From the NCBI GenBank assembly GCA_963743825.1, contig CAVURC010000014.1:62001-126000 (forward strand): 64,000 nt of DNA, read 5' to 3'. The DNA comes from Sva-07 sp963743825 (GTDB lineage Bacteria; Actinomycetota; Acidimicrobiia; Acidimicrobiales; Ilumatobacteraceae). Within the stretch, counting starts at the first letter, position 1. Each line of letters begins with the position of its first letter. Shown piece by piece: positions 35,119 through 42,971 of the stretch. The position numbers and the translations under genes are program-made. The notes under the pieces were generated by a model. The model was not told where the DNA came from. It made no database searches and saw nothing but the letters and a program-made list of their open reading frames with translations.

Positions 35119-35167
35119 AGCAGCAGCGAAACTACCCGCTCGGCCTTCGTCGACCCTGACTCCCCGG

Positions 35168-36004
35168 TCAAAACTGGCACACGGGGCAATAGTGGGTACC
35201 TCGGCCGCCGGTCACCGTCCGGCGGATCCACCCTCGCCCACAGGTCGAACAGCGCTCGCCACCGCGCCCGTACACACGGTGGTCGTCCTGGTACGAGCCG
35301 CCCTTGCCCATCAGATCGACGTATTGGGCATCACCGAGGGTGGAGCCGCCGGCATCGATCGCCTCGGTCAACACATCGACGATCGACGCGTGGAGTACTC
35401 GGATCTGACGACGGTCGAGCGTCGACGCAGCACGGTCGGGCCGAAGTCGTGCCCGATGGAGGATCTCGTCGGCGTAGATGTTGCCGATCCCGGCGATCAC
35501 GTGCTGGTCGAGCAGCATCGGCTTCAGCGCCCGTTTCGAGGTGCCGAACGCGTCACGCAGGATGGCCGGATCGAATGGTTCGGCGATCGGATCGACGCCC
35601 ATCCGGGCCAACTCCGGCAGCTCCATCCCGACGTTGTCGGGGTCGAACACCACCACTTCGCCGAAGGTGCGGGGGTCGACGAACCACGCCTCGTGACCGT
35701 CGTCGAGATGCATCACGACGTGAGTGTGAGGCGGGCGTGGCGACCCGGCGGCCGCCAGCAGCACCTGACCACTCATGCGCAGGTGGATCATCAGCGTGTC
35801 GCCGGAATCGAGCGGCAGCAGGAGGTACTTGCCGCGCCGATCGGCGGCTTCCACGACAGTGTCGGTGAGCCCGGCGATCAGTGCTTCTCGGGACGTGCGG
35901 CGGACCGTGCGTTCCCGGCCGACGTCGACCGAGGTGATCCGTCGGCCGACCAGGTGTCGCTCGAGGCCTCGCCGAACGGTTTCGACTTCGGGGAGCTCCG
36001 GCAT
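35168..36004 (-). CDS. mutM: Formamidopyrimidine-DNA glycosylase
   Basis: 278 residues from ATG 36004. MPELPEVETVRRGLERHLVG gives the N-terminal catalytic Pro and Glu. RRGKYLLLPLDSGDTLMIHLRMSG has the conserved Lys and beta-loop, IGNIYADEILHRARLRPDR forms the helix-two-turn-helix, and CSTCGRGWIRRTVTGGRG...HYCPVCQ is the C-terminal zinc finger. Removes 8-oxoG and FaPy lesions. The order rnc-mutM-smc is conserved in actinobacteria. Confidence 0.96.
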   Translation of the reverse strand: MPELPEVETVRRGLERHLVGRRITSVDVGRERTVRRTSREALIAGLTDTVVEAADRRGKYLLLPLDSGDTLMIHLRMSGQVLLAAAGSPRPPHTHVVMHLDDGHEAWFVDPRTFGEVVVFDPDNVGMELPELARMGVDPIAEPFDPAILRDAFGTSKRALKPMLLDQHVIAGIGNIYADEILHRARLRPDRAASTLDRRQIRVLHASIVDVLTEAIDAGGSTLGDAQYVDLMGKGGSYQDDHRVYGRGGERCSTCGRGWIRRTVTGGRGTHYCPVCQF

Positions 36005-36035
36005 CAGTCGTTCGGCCCCGTCGTTCAGCCAGACG

Positions 36036-36728
36036 TCAGACGAACGTGGAACAGGCTTGCGTGGCAGCGGCCTGTTCGGCTGCCTTCTTCGACCGACCGT
36101 CGCCCTCGCCGACGACGTCGTCGTCGATGCGCACGGTCGCGTGGAACGACTTCGCGTGGTCCGGGCCACGCGACGTCACCTCGTACACGGGAGCACCGCG
36201 ACCGGCGCGGGCACTCAGTTCCTGGAGCTGGGTCTTCTGGTCGAACTGGTCCATCGAGTCGGCGGTTTCGGGCATGCGCGGCATCACCAACCGCCCGACC
36301 ATGCCGTACGCAGCCTCGGCGCCACCGTCGAGGTACACGGCGCCGAGCACCGCCTCGAAGGCATCGGACAGGATCGACGGCTTGTCGGAGCCCCCGGCCG
36401 CAGCTTCACCGCGGCCGAGCAGGATGTGCGGCCCGAGATCGAGGTCCTGGGCGACTTCGGCCAGCGCGATCGCATTGACCACGCTCTTGCGCAGATCGGT
36501 CAGCTGGCCCTCGGCCACGTCGTAGCGGTGGTACACCATGTCGGCGATCGCCCAACCGAGCACGGCATCGCCGAGGAACTCGAGCCGTTCGTTGCTGATG
36601 GCGCCGGGAGTCTCGGCACACCACGACCGATGGGCGAGCGCACGACGCAGCAGGGATTCATCGGCGAAGTGGTGGCCGATGCGATCGGCCAGCGCTGCGA
36701 GATCCGAGTCGGATCCGGTCGTCACCAC
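36036..36728 (-). CDS. rnc: Ribonuclease III
   Basis: 230 residues from one of two adjacent GTGs (36728 or 36725). The catalytic block ERLEFLGDAVLGWAIADMVY has the two metal-binding acids of the RNase III signature, and a second acidic site is at SDAFEAVLGAVYLDGG. The C-terminal double-strand-RNA-binding domain starts at TQLQELSARAGRGAPVYEVT and ends KAAEQAAATQACSTF. Processes rRNA precursors and structured mRNAs; the many long palindromes in this window would be natural substrates (inference). Confidence 0.96.
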   Translation of the reverse strand: MVTTGSDSDLAALADRIGHHFADESLLRRALAHRSWCAETPGAISNERLEFLGDAVLGWAIADMVYHRYDVAEGQLTDLRKSVVNAIALAEVAQDLDLGPHILLGRGEAAAGGSDKPSILSDAFEAVLGAVYLDGGAEAAYGMVGRLVMPRMPETADSMDQFDQKTQLQELSARAGRGAPVYEVTSRGPDHAKSFHATVRIDDDVVGEGDGRSKKAAEQAAATQACSTFV

Positions 36729-36739
36729 GTGACGAAGTT

Positions 36740-37024
36740 CTACTTGACCCGATCGTGGACGTAGTCGACGGCGTCGCGCACCGTCTTGAGGTCCTCGAGG
36801 TCTTCGTCTTCGATCCGGAATCCGACGGTCCGTTCGTTGAGCGTCTCTTCGAGTGCCTCGACGAGCTCGATCAACGCCAGTGAGTCGGCGTCGAGGTCGT
36901 CGACGAACGACTGCCCCTCACTGATCGTCGACGGGTCGATCTCGAGGATGTCGGCGAGGCGGTCGCGGACGATCTCGAAGATCTCCTCACGTTCGAATGG
37001 GGCCTGTTCGGTCTCTGCTGGCAC
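36740..37024 (-). CDS. acpP: Acyl carrier protein
   Basis: 94 residues. The phosphopantetheine serine lies in VDDLDADSLALIELVEALEE (DSL motif). The flanking helices EEIFEIVRDRLADILEI and LEDLKTVRDAVDYVHDRV complete the four-helix carrier. A ten-residue acidic extension precedes the fold, longer than in E. coli AcpP. It lies between plsX and rnc, a common position for the fatty-acid-synthesis carrier protein. Confidence 0.92.
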   Translation of the reverse strand: MPAETEQAPFEREEIFEIVRDRLADILEIDPSTISEGQSFVDDLDADSLALIELVEALEETLNERTVGFRIEDEDLEDLKTVRDAVDYVHDRVK

Positions 37025-37048
37025 GAACGGCGAGTCTAGTTGTGCGAC

Positions 37049-38038
37049 TCAGGCCGTGTTGCCAGCGATGGCGGCGCGGATCTCGCCGACCATGTCGTGC
37101 TCGACCATGTCGCGAGCGACACCGATGCCATTGGCGATCGCTGTCTCGCCGGAGGAGCCATGCGAGATGATGCACACTCCGTCGACCCCGAGCAGCACCG
37201 CACCGCCGTAGGTGTCGGGACTCAGCGTCTCGTAGAGCGACAAGAGCGCCGGCATCAGGGCGTCGGCGTGCGGCTTGTAGTGCTCCTCGGCGGCGAACGC
37301 CTCGAGAATCGCGTTCACGATCACCCTCATGCCGCCTTCGAGACTCTTGAGCACGACGTTGCCGGTGAATCCGTCGGTCACGCACACGTCGAGATCGGCG
37401 CTCATCACATCACGGCCCTCGACGTTGCCGACGAAGTTCAGATGCGGTGCGGCGCAGAGCAACTCGTAGGTCTCCTTGCGCAACGAGTCGCCCTTGCCCG
37501 GCTCTTCACCGATCGAGAGCAGTCCGACCCGTGGCGAGTCGATGCCGAAGCGATGATGCGCGTAGACCGAACCCATGAGCGCGAACTGGACGAGCCACTC
37601 GGCCTGAACCTCGGAGTTGGCGCCGGCGTCGAGCAGCACGGTGGGCTTCGCGCCCGGGACCGGGATCGGCGTGGCCACGGCCGGACGCTTGACGCCGGAG
37701 ATTCGACCCATGCGGAGCAACGCTGCGGCCATCGTGGCTCCGGTGTTACCGGCCGAGATCATGGCGCTGGCCTTGCCGTCACGGACGGCCTCCGCCGCGC
37801 GAACGAGCGTGGAGTCCTTCTTGCGACGAACGCCCTGCGCCGGGTCGTCGTGCATGCCGATGACCTCGGATGCTTCGATCAGATCGAGCACGGAACCATC
37901 GGGAGCCTCCCGGCCCTCGAGGTCGGCGGGGCCGACGAGTACCACGGGGATGCCTGAAGCGGCAGCCCGATGGGCTCCGGCGAGGATGGGACCTGGAGCG
38001 TCGTCGCCGCCCATGGCGTCGACGGCTACGGGGAGCAT
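37049..38038 (-). CDS. plsX: Phosphate acyltransferase PlsX
   Basis: 329 residues from ATG 38038. PVAVDAMGGDDAPGPILAGA is the signature start; SAMISAGNTGATMAAALLRMG, KPTVLLDAGANSEVQAEWLV and CVTDGFTGNVVLKSLEGG are family blocks. Converts acyl-ACP to acyl-phosphate for PlsY in phospholipid synthesis. The rpmF-plsX-acpP run is the classic rpmF-fab arrangement, coupling ribosome and membrane synthesis. Confidence 0.96.
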   Translation of the reverse strand: MLPVAVDAMGGDDAPGPILAGAHRAAASGIPVVLVGPADLEGREAPDGSVLDLIEASEVIGMHDDPAQGVRRKKDSTLVRAAEAVRDGKASAMISAGNTGATMAAALLRMGRISGVKRPAVATPIPVPGAKPTVLLDAGANSEVQAEWLVQFALMGSVYAHHRFGIDSPRVGLLSIGEEPGKGDSLRKETYELLCAAPHLNFVGNVEGRDVMSADLDVCVTDGFTGNVVLKSLEGGMRVIVNAILEAFAAEEHYKPHADALMPALLSLYETLSPDTYGGAVLLGVDGVCIISHGSSGETAIANGIGVARDMVEHDMVGEIRAAIAGNTA

Positions 38039-38048
38039 CGTCAGGAGA

Positions 38049-38228
38049 TCAGCCGACGTCGACGACGACGCGGTCGCGATACCAGCCACACGACGGGCAC
38101 ACGGTGTGCGGCGTCTTGGCGTTGCCGCAGCGCGGGCACAGGCTGCGAGCCGGCGCGTTGAGCTTCCAGGCACTCGCCCGTCGGCTCCGGGTCTTCGACT
38201 TCGATGTCTTCTTCTTCGGAACGGCCAT
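38049..38228 (-). CDS. rpmF: 50S ribosomal protein L32
   Basis: 59 residues from ATG 38228. AVPKKKTSKSKTRSRRASAW is the usual N-terminus, and a zinc site CPRCGNAKTPHTVCPSCGWY shows the zinc-binding (C+) form. The C-terminus RDRVVVDVG is short. It follows DUF177 after a 160-base spacer on the same strand, which may hold a leader or promoter. Confidence 0.96.
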   Translation of the reverse strand: MAVPKKKTSKSKTRSRRASAWKLNAPARSLCPRCGNAKTPHTVCPSCGWYRDRVVVDVG

Positions 38229-38388
38229 CGTTCGCTTTCCTCGTTGGGACGATTGGTCGATGATCGACCGGTTCGTTGGTGGTTTGCTCCCCGCTGCCGG
38301 GGTCACCCGTGCCGCTAGGGCTGCATCACGTTATCGGGCAGCGGGACCAATGACCCACGAGGTCGCTGACCATCCTCGCGGGTACCCG

Positions 38389-38904
38389 TCAGGACTCGTC
38401 GTCGGCGACGAATCCCTCGAGCGCGGCCCATCGATCGTCGGTCACGAGCGTGTCGCAGCCGCACGAGTCGGTGTTGCGGTCGATCCCGCAGACGGGGCAC
38501 AGGCCGGCGCAGTCGTCGCGACATTGGCGTTCACGGTCGAGTTCCAGCAGGACGGTCTCGCGAACGAGCGGCACGAGGTCGAGCTGGCCGTCCTCGATCA
38601 GGTAGGCCTCGGGATCGATCGGATCGATCTGGTACAGCTCGTCGACCGACCCGACAGCATTGCCTGCAACGTCGACCAGACACCGCCGACACACCGTGGC
38701 CCATGGCGCGTCGACCGTACCGGTGACCTTGATCCCGTCGTTCATCGCCCGCAGCTGCAGGGCCACGTGGATCTCGCCGTCGAGATGTTCGTGGGCGGCA
38801 TCGAGCGGTTCGGCATCGACGACGACGTCGACATCCCGCGTCGCACCCGGTTGGCGGAGCAGTTCGACGGCGTTGATGCGCAACGGGCGCAGTTGATCGA
38901 GCAT
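38389..38904 (-). CDS. DUF177 (YceD-like) metal-binding protein
   Basis: 171 residues. LRINAVELLRQPGATRDVDV and the mid-domain GTVDAPWATVCRRCLVDVAG, then LCPVCGIDRNTDSCGCD at the end, give the DUF177 zinc-site pattern. It corresponds to Rv2926c in Mycobacterium by position (before rpmF, after the DivIVA-like gene). DUF177 proteins are linked to 23S rRNA accumulation in plants and bacteria (established for YceD/DUF177 relatives). Confidence 0.9.
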   Translation of the reverse strand: MLDQLRPLRINAVELLRQPGATRDVDVVVDAEPLDAAHEHLDGEIHVALQLRAMNDGIKVTGTVDAPWATVCRRCLVDVAGNAVGSVDELYQIDPIDPEAYLIEDGQLDLVPLVRETVLLELDRERQCRDDCAGLCPVCGIDRNTDSCGCDTLVTDDRWAALEGFVADDES

Positions 38905-38921
38905 GTCCGGGGGATGCCCGA

Positions 38922-39533
38922 TCAGTGGTCCTGGTCGAAGAAGCCCTTGGTGGGGTCCTCTTCTTCGACGCCGTGCATCGACGTGTCGTCGACGGCAGCA
39001 CCGATCGACAGACGCTGACGGCCGGCGCCGACCGTCTTCTGGAGTTTGTCGAGCAGGATCTCGAACGAGCCGAGTCGCTGGTCGAGGAAGTCCTCGGTCT
39101 CGTGCTTCAGCCGGCGCGAGTCGGCCTCGGCTGCCTCCTGCACCTGGCGAGCGCGCTGCTCGGCGGCCCGGACGACCTCGGTTCGCTGCACCATGCGCTC
39201 GGCGCGGACGCGAGCTGCTTCGAGCAATTCGTCGGCCTCTCGGCGGGTCTTGGCAACGAACTCCTGGCGCTCCTTGAGCATCCAGCGGGCCTGACGCAGC
39301 TCCTCGGGAAGTCGGTGCAACGACTCCTCGAGCAGTTCGATGATCTCGTCCCGATCGATTCGTGGCGATGACGACAGCGGCATCGTCGGAGCGGTCGCGA
39401 CGATGTCGATCGCGCGACGCAGCAGGGTCTCGGCGTCGCCGACATACCCACCCGGCACGCCCGGATCGGGATACTCGTCGTCGATGTCGTCGTAGTCGTC
39501 GTACTGATCGCCGTTGCGGTCGTCGTGGCTCAT
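38922..39533 (-). CDS. DivIVA/SepIVA-like coiled-coil cell-division protein
   Basis: 203 residues from ATG 39533. A strongly acidic N-terminus (DQYDDYDDIDDEYPDPG) is followed by a long coiled coil from about residue 65 to 170: DEIIELLEESLHRLPEELR, KTRREADELLEAARVRAERM, RAAEQRARQVQEAAEADSRR. The tail is acidic (VEEEDPTKGFFDQDH). Position between coaD and DUF177 matches SepIVA (Rv2927c) of Mycobacterium, so a DivIVA-like role in septation or polar growth is inferred from order and coiled-coil character, not from a detected DivIVA N-domain. Confidence 0.7.
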   Translation of the reverse strand: MSHDDRNGDQYDDYDDIDDEYPDPGVPGGYVGDAETLLRRAIDIVATAPTMPLSSSPRIDRDEIIELLEESLHRLPEELRQARWMLKERQEFVAKTRREADELLEAARVRAERMVQRTEVVRAAEQRARQVQEAAEADSRRLKHETEDFLDQRLGSFEILLDKLQKTVGAGRQRLSIGAAVDDTSMHGVEEEDPTKGFFDQDH

Positions 39534-39540
39534 GTTTCGC

Positions 39541-40047
39541 TCAGTTCTGGTCGCCGTCGAAGGTGCGGCGGAGTGCATCGGCAATGGGCGCCGGGACGAG
39601 ATGGTCGATGGATCCACCGTACTTCGCGATCTCGCGCACGAAACGGCTGCTGATGTACCCGAATTCGGGGCGGCAGGGAAGGTACACCGTGCGGATGCCC
39701 GTCACTGCATGGTTGTTGTGGGCCATCTGCTGCTCGATCTCGAAGTCGCCAGGGGTCCTCAGTCCCTTGACGATGAAGTCGACGTCAGCGCGTGATGCGG
39801 CTTGCACGGCGAGGCCGGTCTGGGCCACGACGGTGACGCCATCGAGATGCGCGAGCGCCGCACGGGCGAGTTCGACTCGCTCGTCGACGGGGAACAGACC
39901 GGACGGCTTGGCCAGATTGTGCATCACGGCGACCACGATCGATCCGAACAGCTCGTGCGCCTGCTCGATGATGTCGACGTGGCCGAGGTGGATCGGATCG
40001 AAGCTGCCTGGATACAGCACCCGCAGTTGCGTCGGTCCGGTCGTCAT
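39541..40047 (-). CDS. coaD: Phosphopantetheine adenylyltransferase
   Basis: 168 residues from ATG 40047. VLYPGSFDPIHLGHVDIIEQ has the HxGH nucleotide-binding motif (HLGH). NLAKPSGLFPVDERVELARA, DFIVKGLRTPGDFEIEQQM and the C-terminal ISSRFVREIAKYGGSID (the ISST/SxxVRE region) complete the family. Joins ATP and 4'-phosphopantetheine in CoA synthesis, linked to the ACP and fatty acid genes nearby. ATGA overlap with rsmD. Confidence 0.96.
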   Translation of the reverse strand: MTTGPTQLRVLYPGSFDPIHLGHVDIIEQAHELFGSIVVAVMHNLAKPSGLFPVDERVELARAALAHLDGVTVVAQTGLAVQAASRADVDFIVKGLRTPGDFEIEQQMAHNNHAVTGIRTVYLPCRPEFGYISSRFVREIAKYGGSIDHLVPAPIADALRRTFDGDQN

Positions 40048-40586
40048 TGGGATCCAGACCCTACATCTCCGGTCACGCGCCGTTCGAGGAACGTGACCCG
40101 CGTGCGGCCGTACCGCTTCTCCCGGGTCGACTCCCAACCGTCGAACGGCCCGATCGTGGAACCGGATTCGGCCACGACCAGGTCGGCGCGCACACGCCCG
40201 AGCAACTGTGCCCAGTCGTCGAAGTCGTAGGGCGGATCGGCGAACACGATGTCGGCGTCGATCGTGGCGGCGGCGCTGACGGCATCGGCCGCAACGACCT
40301 TGGACCGGTCGCGGAGGTCGAGCGCGTCGAGGTTGTCGTCGAGCGCCCGGAGCGCCTTGCGGTCCCGTTCCACGAAGACGCACCGTTCGGCGCCCCGCGA
40401 CAGCGCCTCGATCCCGATGGCTCCACTGCCGGCGAACAGGTCGGCCACCAACGCACCGTCGAGTACCCCGGCGCTGCCGAGCGAGTTGAAGACGGCCTCG
40501 CGGACCCGGTCGGTCGTGGGGCGCGTCGACGTGCCGTCGGGTGTGACCAATCGACGTCCGCCCAATTCACCCGCCACGACTCGCAT
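40044..40586 (-). CDS. rsmD: 16S rRNA (guanine966-N2)-methyltransferase
   Basis: 180 residues from ATG 40586. MRVVAGELGGRRLVTPDGTSTRPTTDRVREAVFNSL is the RsmD start. ADLFAGSGAIGIEALSRGAE is the SAM-binding motif I and DIVFADPPYDFDDW the catalytic DPPY. Standard pair with coaD; upstream of it on the other strand is a small zinc-ribbon gene. Confidence 0.95.
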   Translation of the reverse strand: MRVVAGELGGRRLVTPDGTSTRPTTDRVREAVFNSLGSAGVLDGALVADLFAGSGAIGIEALSRGAERCVFVERDRKALRALDDNLDALDLRDRSKVVAADAVSAAATIDADIVFADPPYDFDDWAQLLGRVRADLVVAESGSTIGPFDGWESTREKRYGRTRVTFLERRVTGDVGSGSQ

Positions 40587-40643
40587 GCCACAACGATACG
40601 AGCAGATGCACGACGCTGCCGTCGAGCAGGCAAGACTGGTCGC

Positions 40644-40832
40644 GTGCTCACTCCGACGCCACAGATCATCTGCATCGACTGCGGTGGCCGCTGCTTCCTG
40701 CTGACGCACCCCCGCGAGGACGGCATCTGGGAGCCCGGCGACGTCATCGCCTATCGCTGCGAGGACTGCCTCGACCGATGGGATCTCGTGATGTCCGACG
40801 AGGACGACGAGGAACTGGCCCGCGGCGACTGA
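40644..40832 (+). CDS. Small zinc-ribbon protein
   Basis: 62 residues from GTG 40644. Two cysteine pairs, IICIDCGGRC and CEDCLDRWDLVM, suggest a zinc ribbon. The C-terminus is very acidic (SDEDDEELARGD). It diverges from rsmD with 57 bases between starts and converges with recG with no spacer. Small proteins of this form occur in actinobacteria without assigned function; DNA or RNA binding is possible but not shown. Confidence 0.75.
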   Translation: MLTPTPQIICIDCGGRCFLLTHPREDGIWEPGDVIAYRCEDCLDRWDLVMSDEDDEELARGD

Positions 40833-42971
40833 TCAGCTCTTGGCGAGGAACTGCTCGTCGGATTCACTGAACAACAGATCGAGTTCGTCGGTCAGCCCGC
40901 GATGGCCTGTCAGCCCCGGATCGGCGTCGACGATCTCGAACGCGACCTCACGGGCCAGTTCCACCAGGTTGCGATCACGGCGCAGCGACGCGAGCTTCAG
41001 ATCGCTGCGTCCCTTCTGCGACGTCGACATCAAGGTGCCCTCACCACGCAGGTCGAGGTCGATTTCGGCCAGCTCGAATCCGTCGGTGGTGGCCACGAGC
41101 GCCTCGACCCGGGGGTTCCCGGCGCCGATCTCGTCGTCGCCGGGCTGCTGGGTGACCAACCAGCACGTGGAGGCGTGCGATCCCCGACCAACCCGACCGC
41201 GCAGCTGATGCAGCTGGGCGATGCCGAACCGGTCGGCGTCGAGAATCGCCATCACCGTGGCGTTCGCAACGTCGACGCCCACCTCGATCACGGTGGTCGC
41301 CACCAGCACATCCAACTCCCCCGCCCGGAAGGCATCCATCGTCGCTTCCTTCTCCGCCGACGACAAACGACCGTGCAGCAGACCGAGCCGCAGACCGGCG
41401 AGCTCGTCGGCTGCGAGCCGCTCGAAGGTCTCCTCGGCCGACGCCACCTCCAGCTTCTCGCTCTCGCCGATCAGGGGACACACGACGTACGCCTGACGAC
41501 CGTCGGCGATCTGCGACCGGATGTCGGCCCACACCTCGGCTTCGAGGAGCGGACCCTCGGCCCACTTCGTGACGATCGGCGTGCGTCCGGGCGGCAGCTC
41601 GTCGAGGACGCTGACATCGAGATCGCCGTACACGGTCATCGCCGCGGTGCGCGGGATCGGGGTCGCGGTCATCACCAGCATGTCGGGCACGACACCACCG
41701 ACGGTCTTGGCTCGAAGTGCCGCACGCTGCTCGACGCCGAACCGGTGCTGTTCGTCGACGACCACCGCACCGAGGCTGGCGAAGTCGACGGCGTCCTGGA
41801 TCAGCGCATGCGTTCCGATGACGATGTCGACCGTGCCATCGGCCAGGCCGGCCAGCACGTCCTTGCGATCGGACCCCGTCACCCGATTCGTCAGCAACTC
41901 CACGCGCAGTGGTCGATCACCGAACAGATTGTCGGGGTCGGCAACGCTCACACCGTCGAGCAGCGCCCGCACGCCCGTGGCGTGCTGGTCGGCCAGTACC
42001 TCGGTCGGCGCCATCAGCGCCGCCTGGTGCCCGCCCTGCACTGCGGCGAGCATCGTGGCCACGGCGACCACGGTCTTGCCCGAGCCCACATCGCCCTGCA
42101 GCAGCCGGTGCATCGGGTGCGGCGCGGCGAGGTCGGCCTCGATCTCGCCGATCGCTCGCTGCTGGGCACCTGTGAGCGCGTACGGCAGGGCGTCGTAGAA
42201 GCGGTGCACGAGATCTCCGTCGACTTCGTGTTGGAGTCCGCGCTGTTCGCGCTCCATCGCCCGCTTGCGCAGCACCAGGACCAGCTGCACCCGAAGGAGT
42301 TCGTCGAACGCAAGACGCCGTCGTGCCTGCTCTTTGTCCTTGATGCTCTCGGGCAGGTGGATGTTGGCAAACGCATCGAAGCGCGTCAGCAGTCCGAGAC
42401 GCCGACGGATGTCGTCGGGCAACGTGTCGTCGATTCCACGCTCGCGACATCGGCGCAACGCCTCCTCGACCCACCCGGCGACCTCCCAGGTGTTGATCTG
42501 TGCCTTCTCGCTCTGCGGGTAGATCGGCACGATGCGGCCGGTCCGATCACCGATGAGGTCGACCACGGGGTTCGACATCTGCAGCCCGCCCCGGTACACG
42601 TCGGCCTTGCCGAAGAGCGCGATCTGGAGTCCCTCACGCAGCTGGCGCTCACGCCACGGCTGATTGAAGAACACCACCTCCATCCGCCCCGAGCCGTCAC
42701 CCACGTTGGCAGTCACCATCGTGCGGCGATTACGCGTCGTGCGCTTCGTGACCGAGCGAACCGTGGCGAGCACCAGCGCCTCGTCGCCGGGAACGAGATC
42801 GGCGATGCGCGCTTCGTTCGATCGATCGACCCAACGCCGGGGGTAGAAGGTGAGCAGGTCGAGGAGATTGTCGACGTCGATACCCGCCAGCGACGCGCGC
42901 TTCTTGTCGCCAACGCCCTTCAGCCGGCCGACGTCGATCCCGGCGAGGTCGCGCAGCGACAGTGACGTCAT
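40833..42971 (-). CDS. recG: ATP-dependent DNA helicase RecG
   Basis: 712 residues from ATG 42971. An N-terminal wedge (OB fold) precedes the helicase core. Motifs are MHRLLQGDVGSGKTVVAVAT (I), ALMAPTEVLADQHA (Ia), VVVDEQHRFGVEQRAALR (II), LVMTATPIPRTAAMTVYGD (III) and DVLVATTVIEVGVDVANAT (V), then QLHQLRGRVGRGSHASTCW (VI). Reverses stalled forks and processes Holliday junctions. ATGA overlap with fakA; the rpmB / fakA / recG / rsmD / coaD cluster is widely conserved. Confidence 0.97.
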   Translation of the reverse strand: MTSLSLRDLAGIDVGRLKGVGDKKRASLAGIDVDNLLDLLTFYPRRWVDRSNEARIADLVPGDEALVLATVRSVTKRTTRNRRTMVTANVGDGSGRMEVVFFNQPWRERQLREGLQIALFGKADVYRGGLQMSNPVVDLIGDRTGRIVPIYPQSEKAQINTWEVAGWVEEALRRCRERGIDDTLPDDIRRRLGLLTRFDAFANIHLPESIKDKEQARRRLAFDELLRVQLVLVLRKRAMEREQRGLQHEVDGDLVHRFYDALPYALTGAQQRAIGEIEADLAAPHPMHRLLQGDVGSGKTVVAVATMLAAVQGGHQAALMAPTEVLADQHATGVRALLDGVSVADPDNLFGDRPLRVELLTNRVTGSDRKDVLAGLADGTVDIVIGTHALIQDAVDFASLGAVVVDEQHRFGVEQRAALRAKTVGGVVPDMLVMTATPIPRTAAMTVYGDLDVSVLDELPPGRTPIVTKWAEGPLLEAEVWADIRSQIADGRQAYVVCPLIGESEKLEVASAEETFERLAADELAGLRLGLLHGRLSSAEKEATMDAFRAGELDVLVATTVIEVGVDVANATVMAILDADRFGIAQLHQLRGRVGRGSHASTCWLVTQQPGDDEIGAGNPRVEALVATTDGFELAEIDLDLRGEGTLMSTSQKGRSDLKLASLRRDRNLVELAREVAFEIVDADPGLTGHRGLTDELDLLFSESDEQFLAKS

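Noticed and set aside
31750..35868. A 1372-codon plus-strand ORF antisense to smc and mutM.
   Set aside because: Arginine- and histidine-rich shadow composition typical of high-GC antisense frames, with no domain. The opposite strand encodes clear SMC and MutM.
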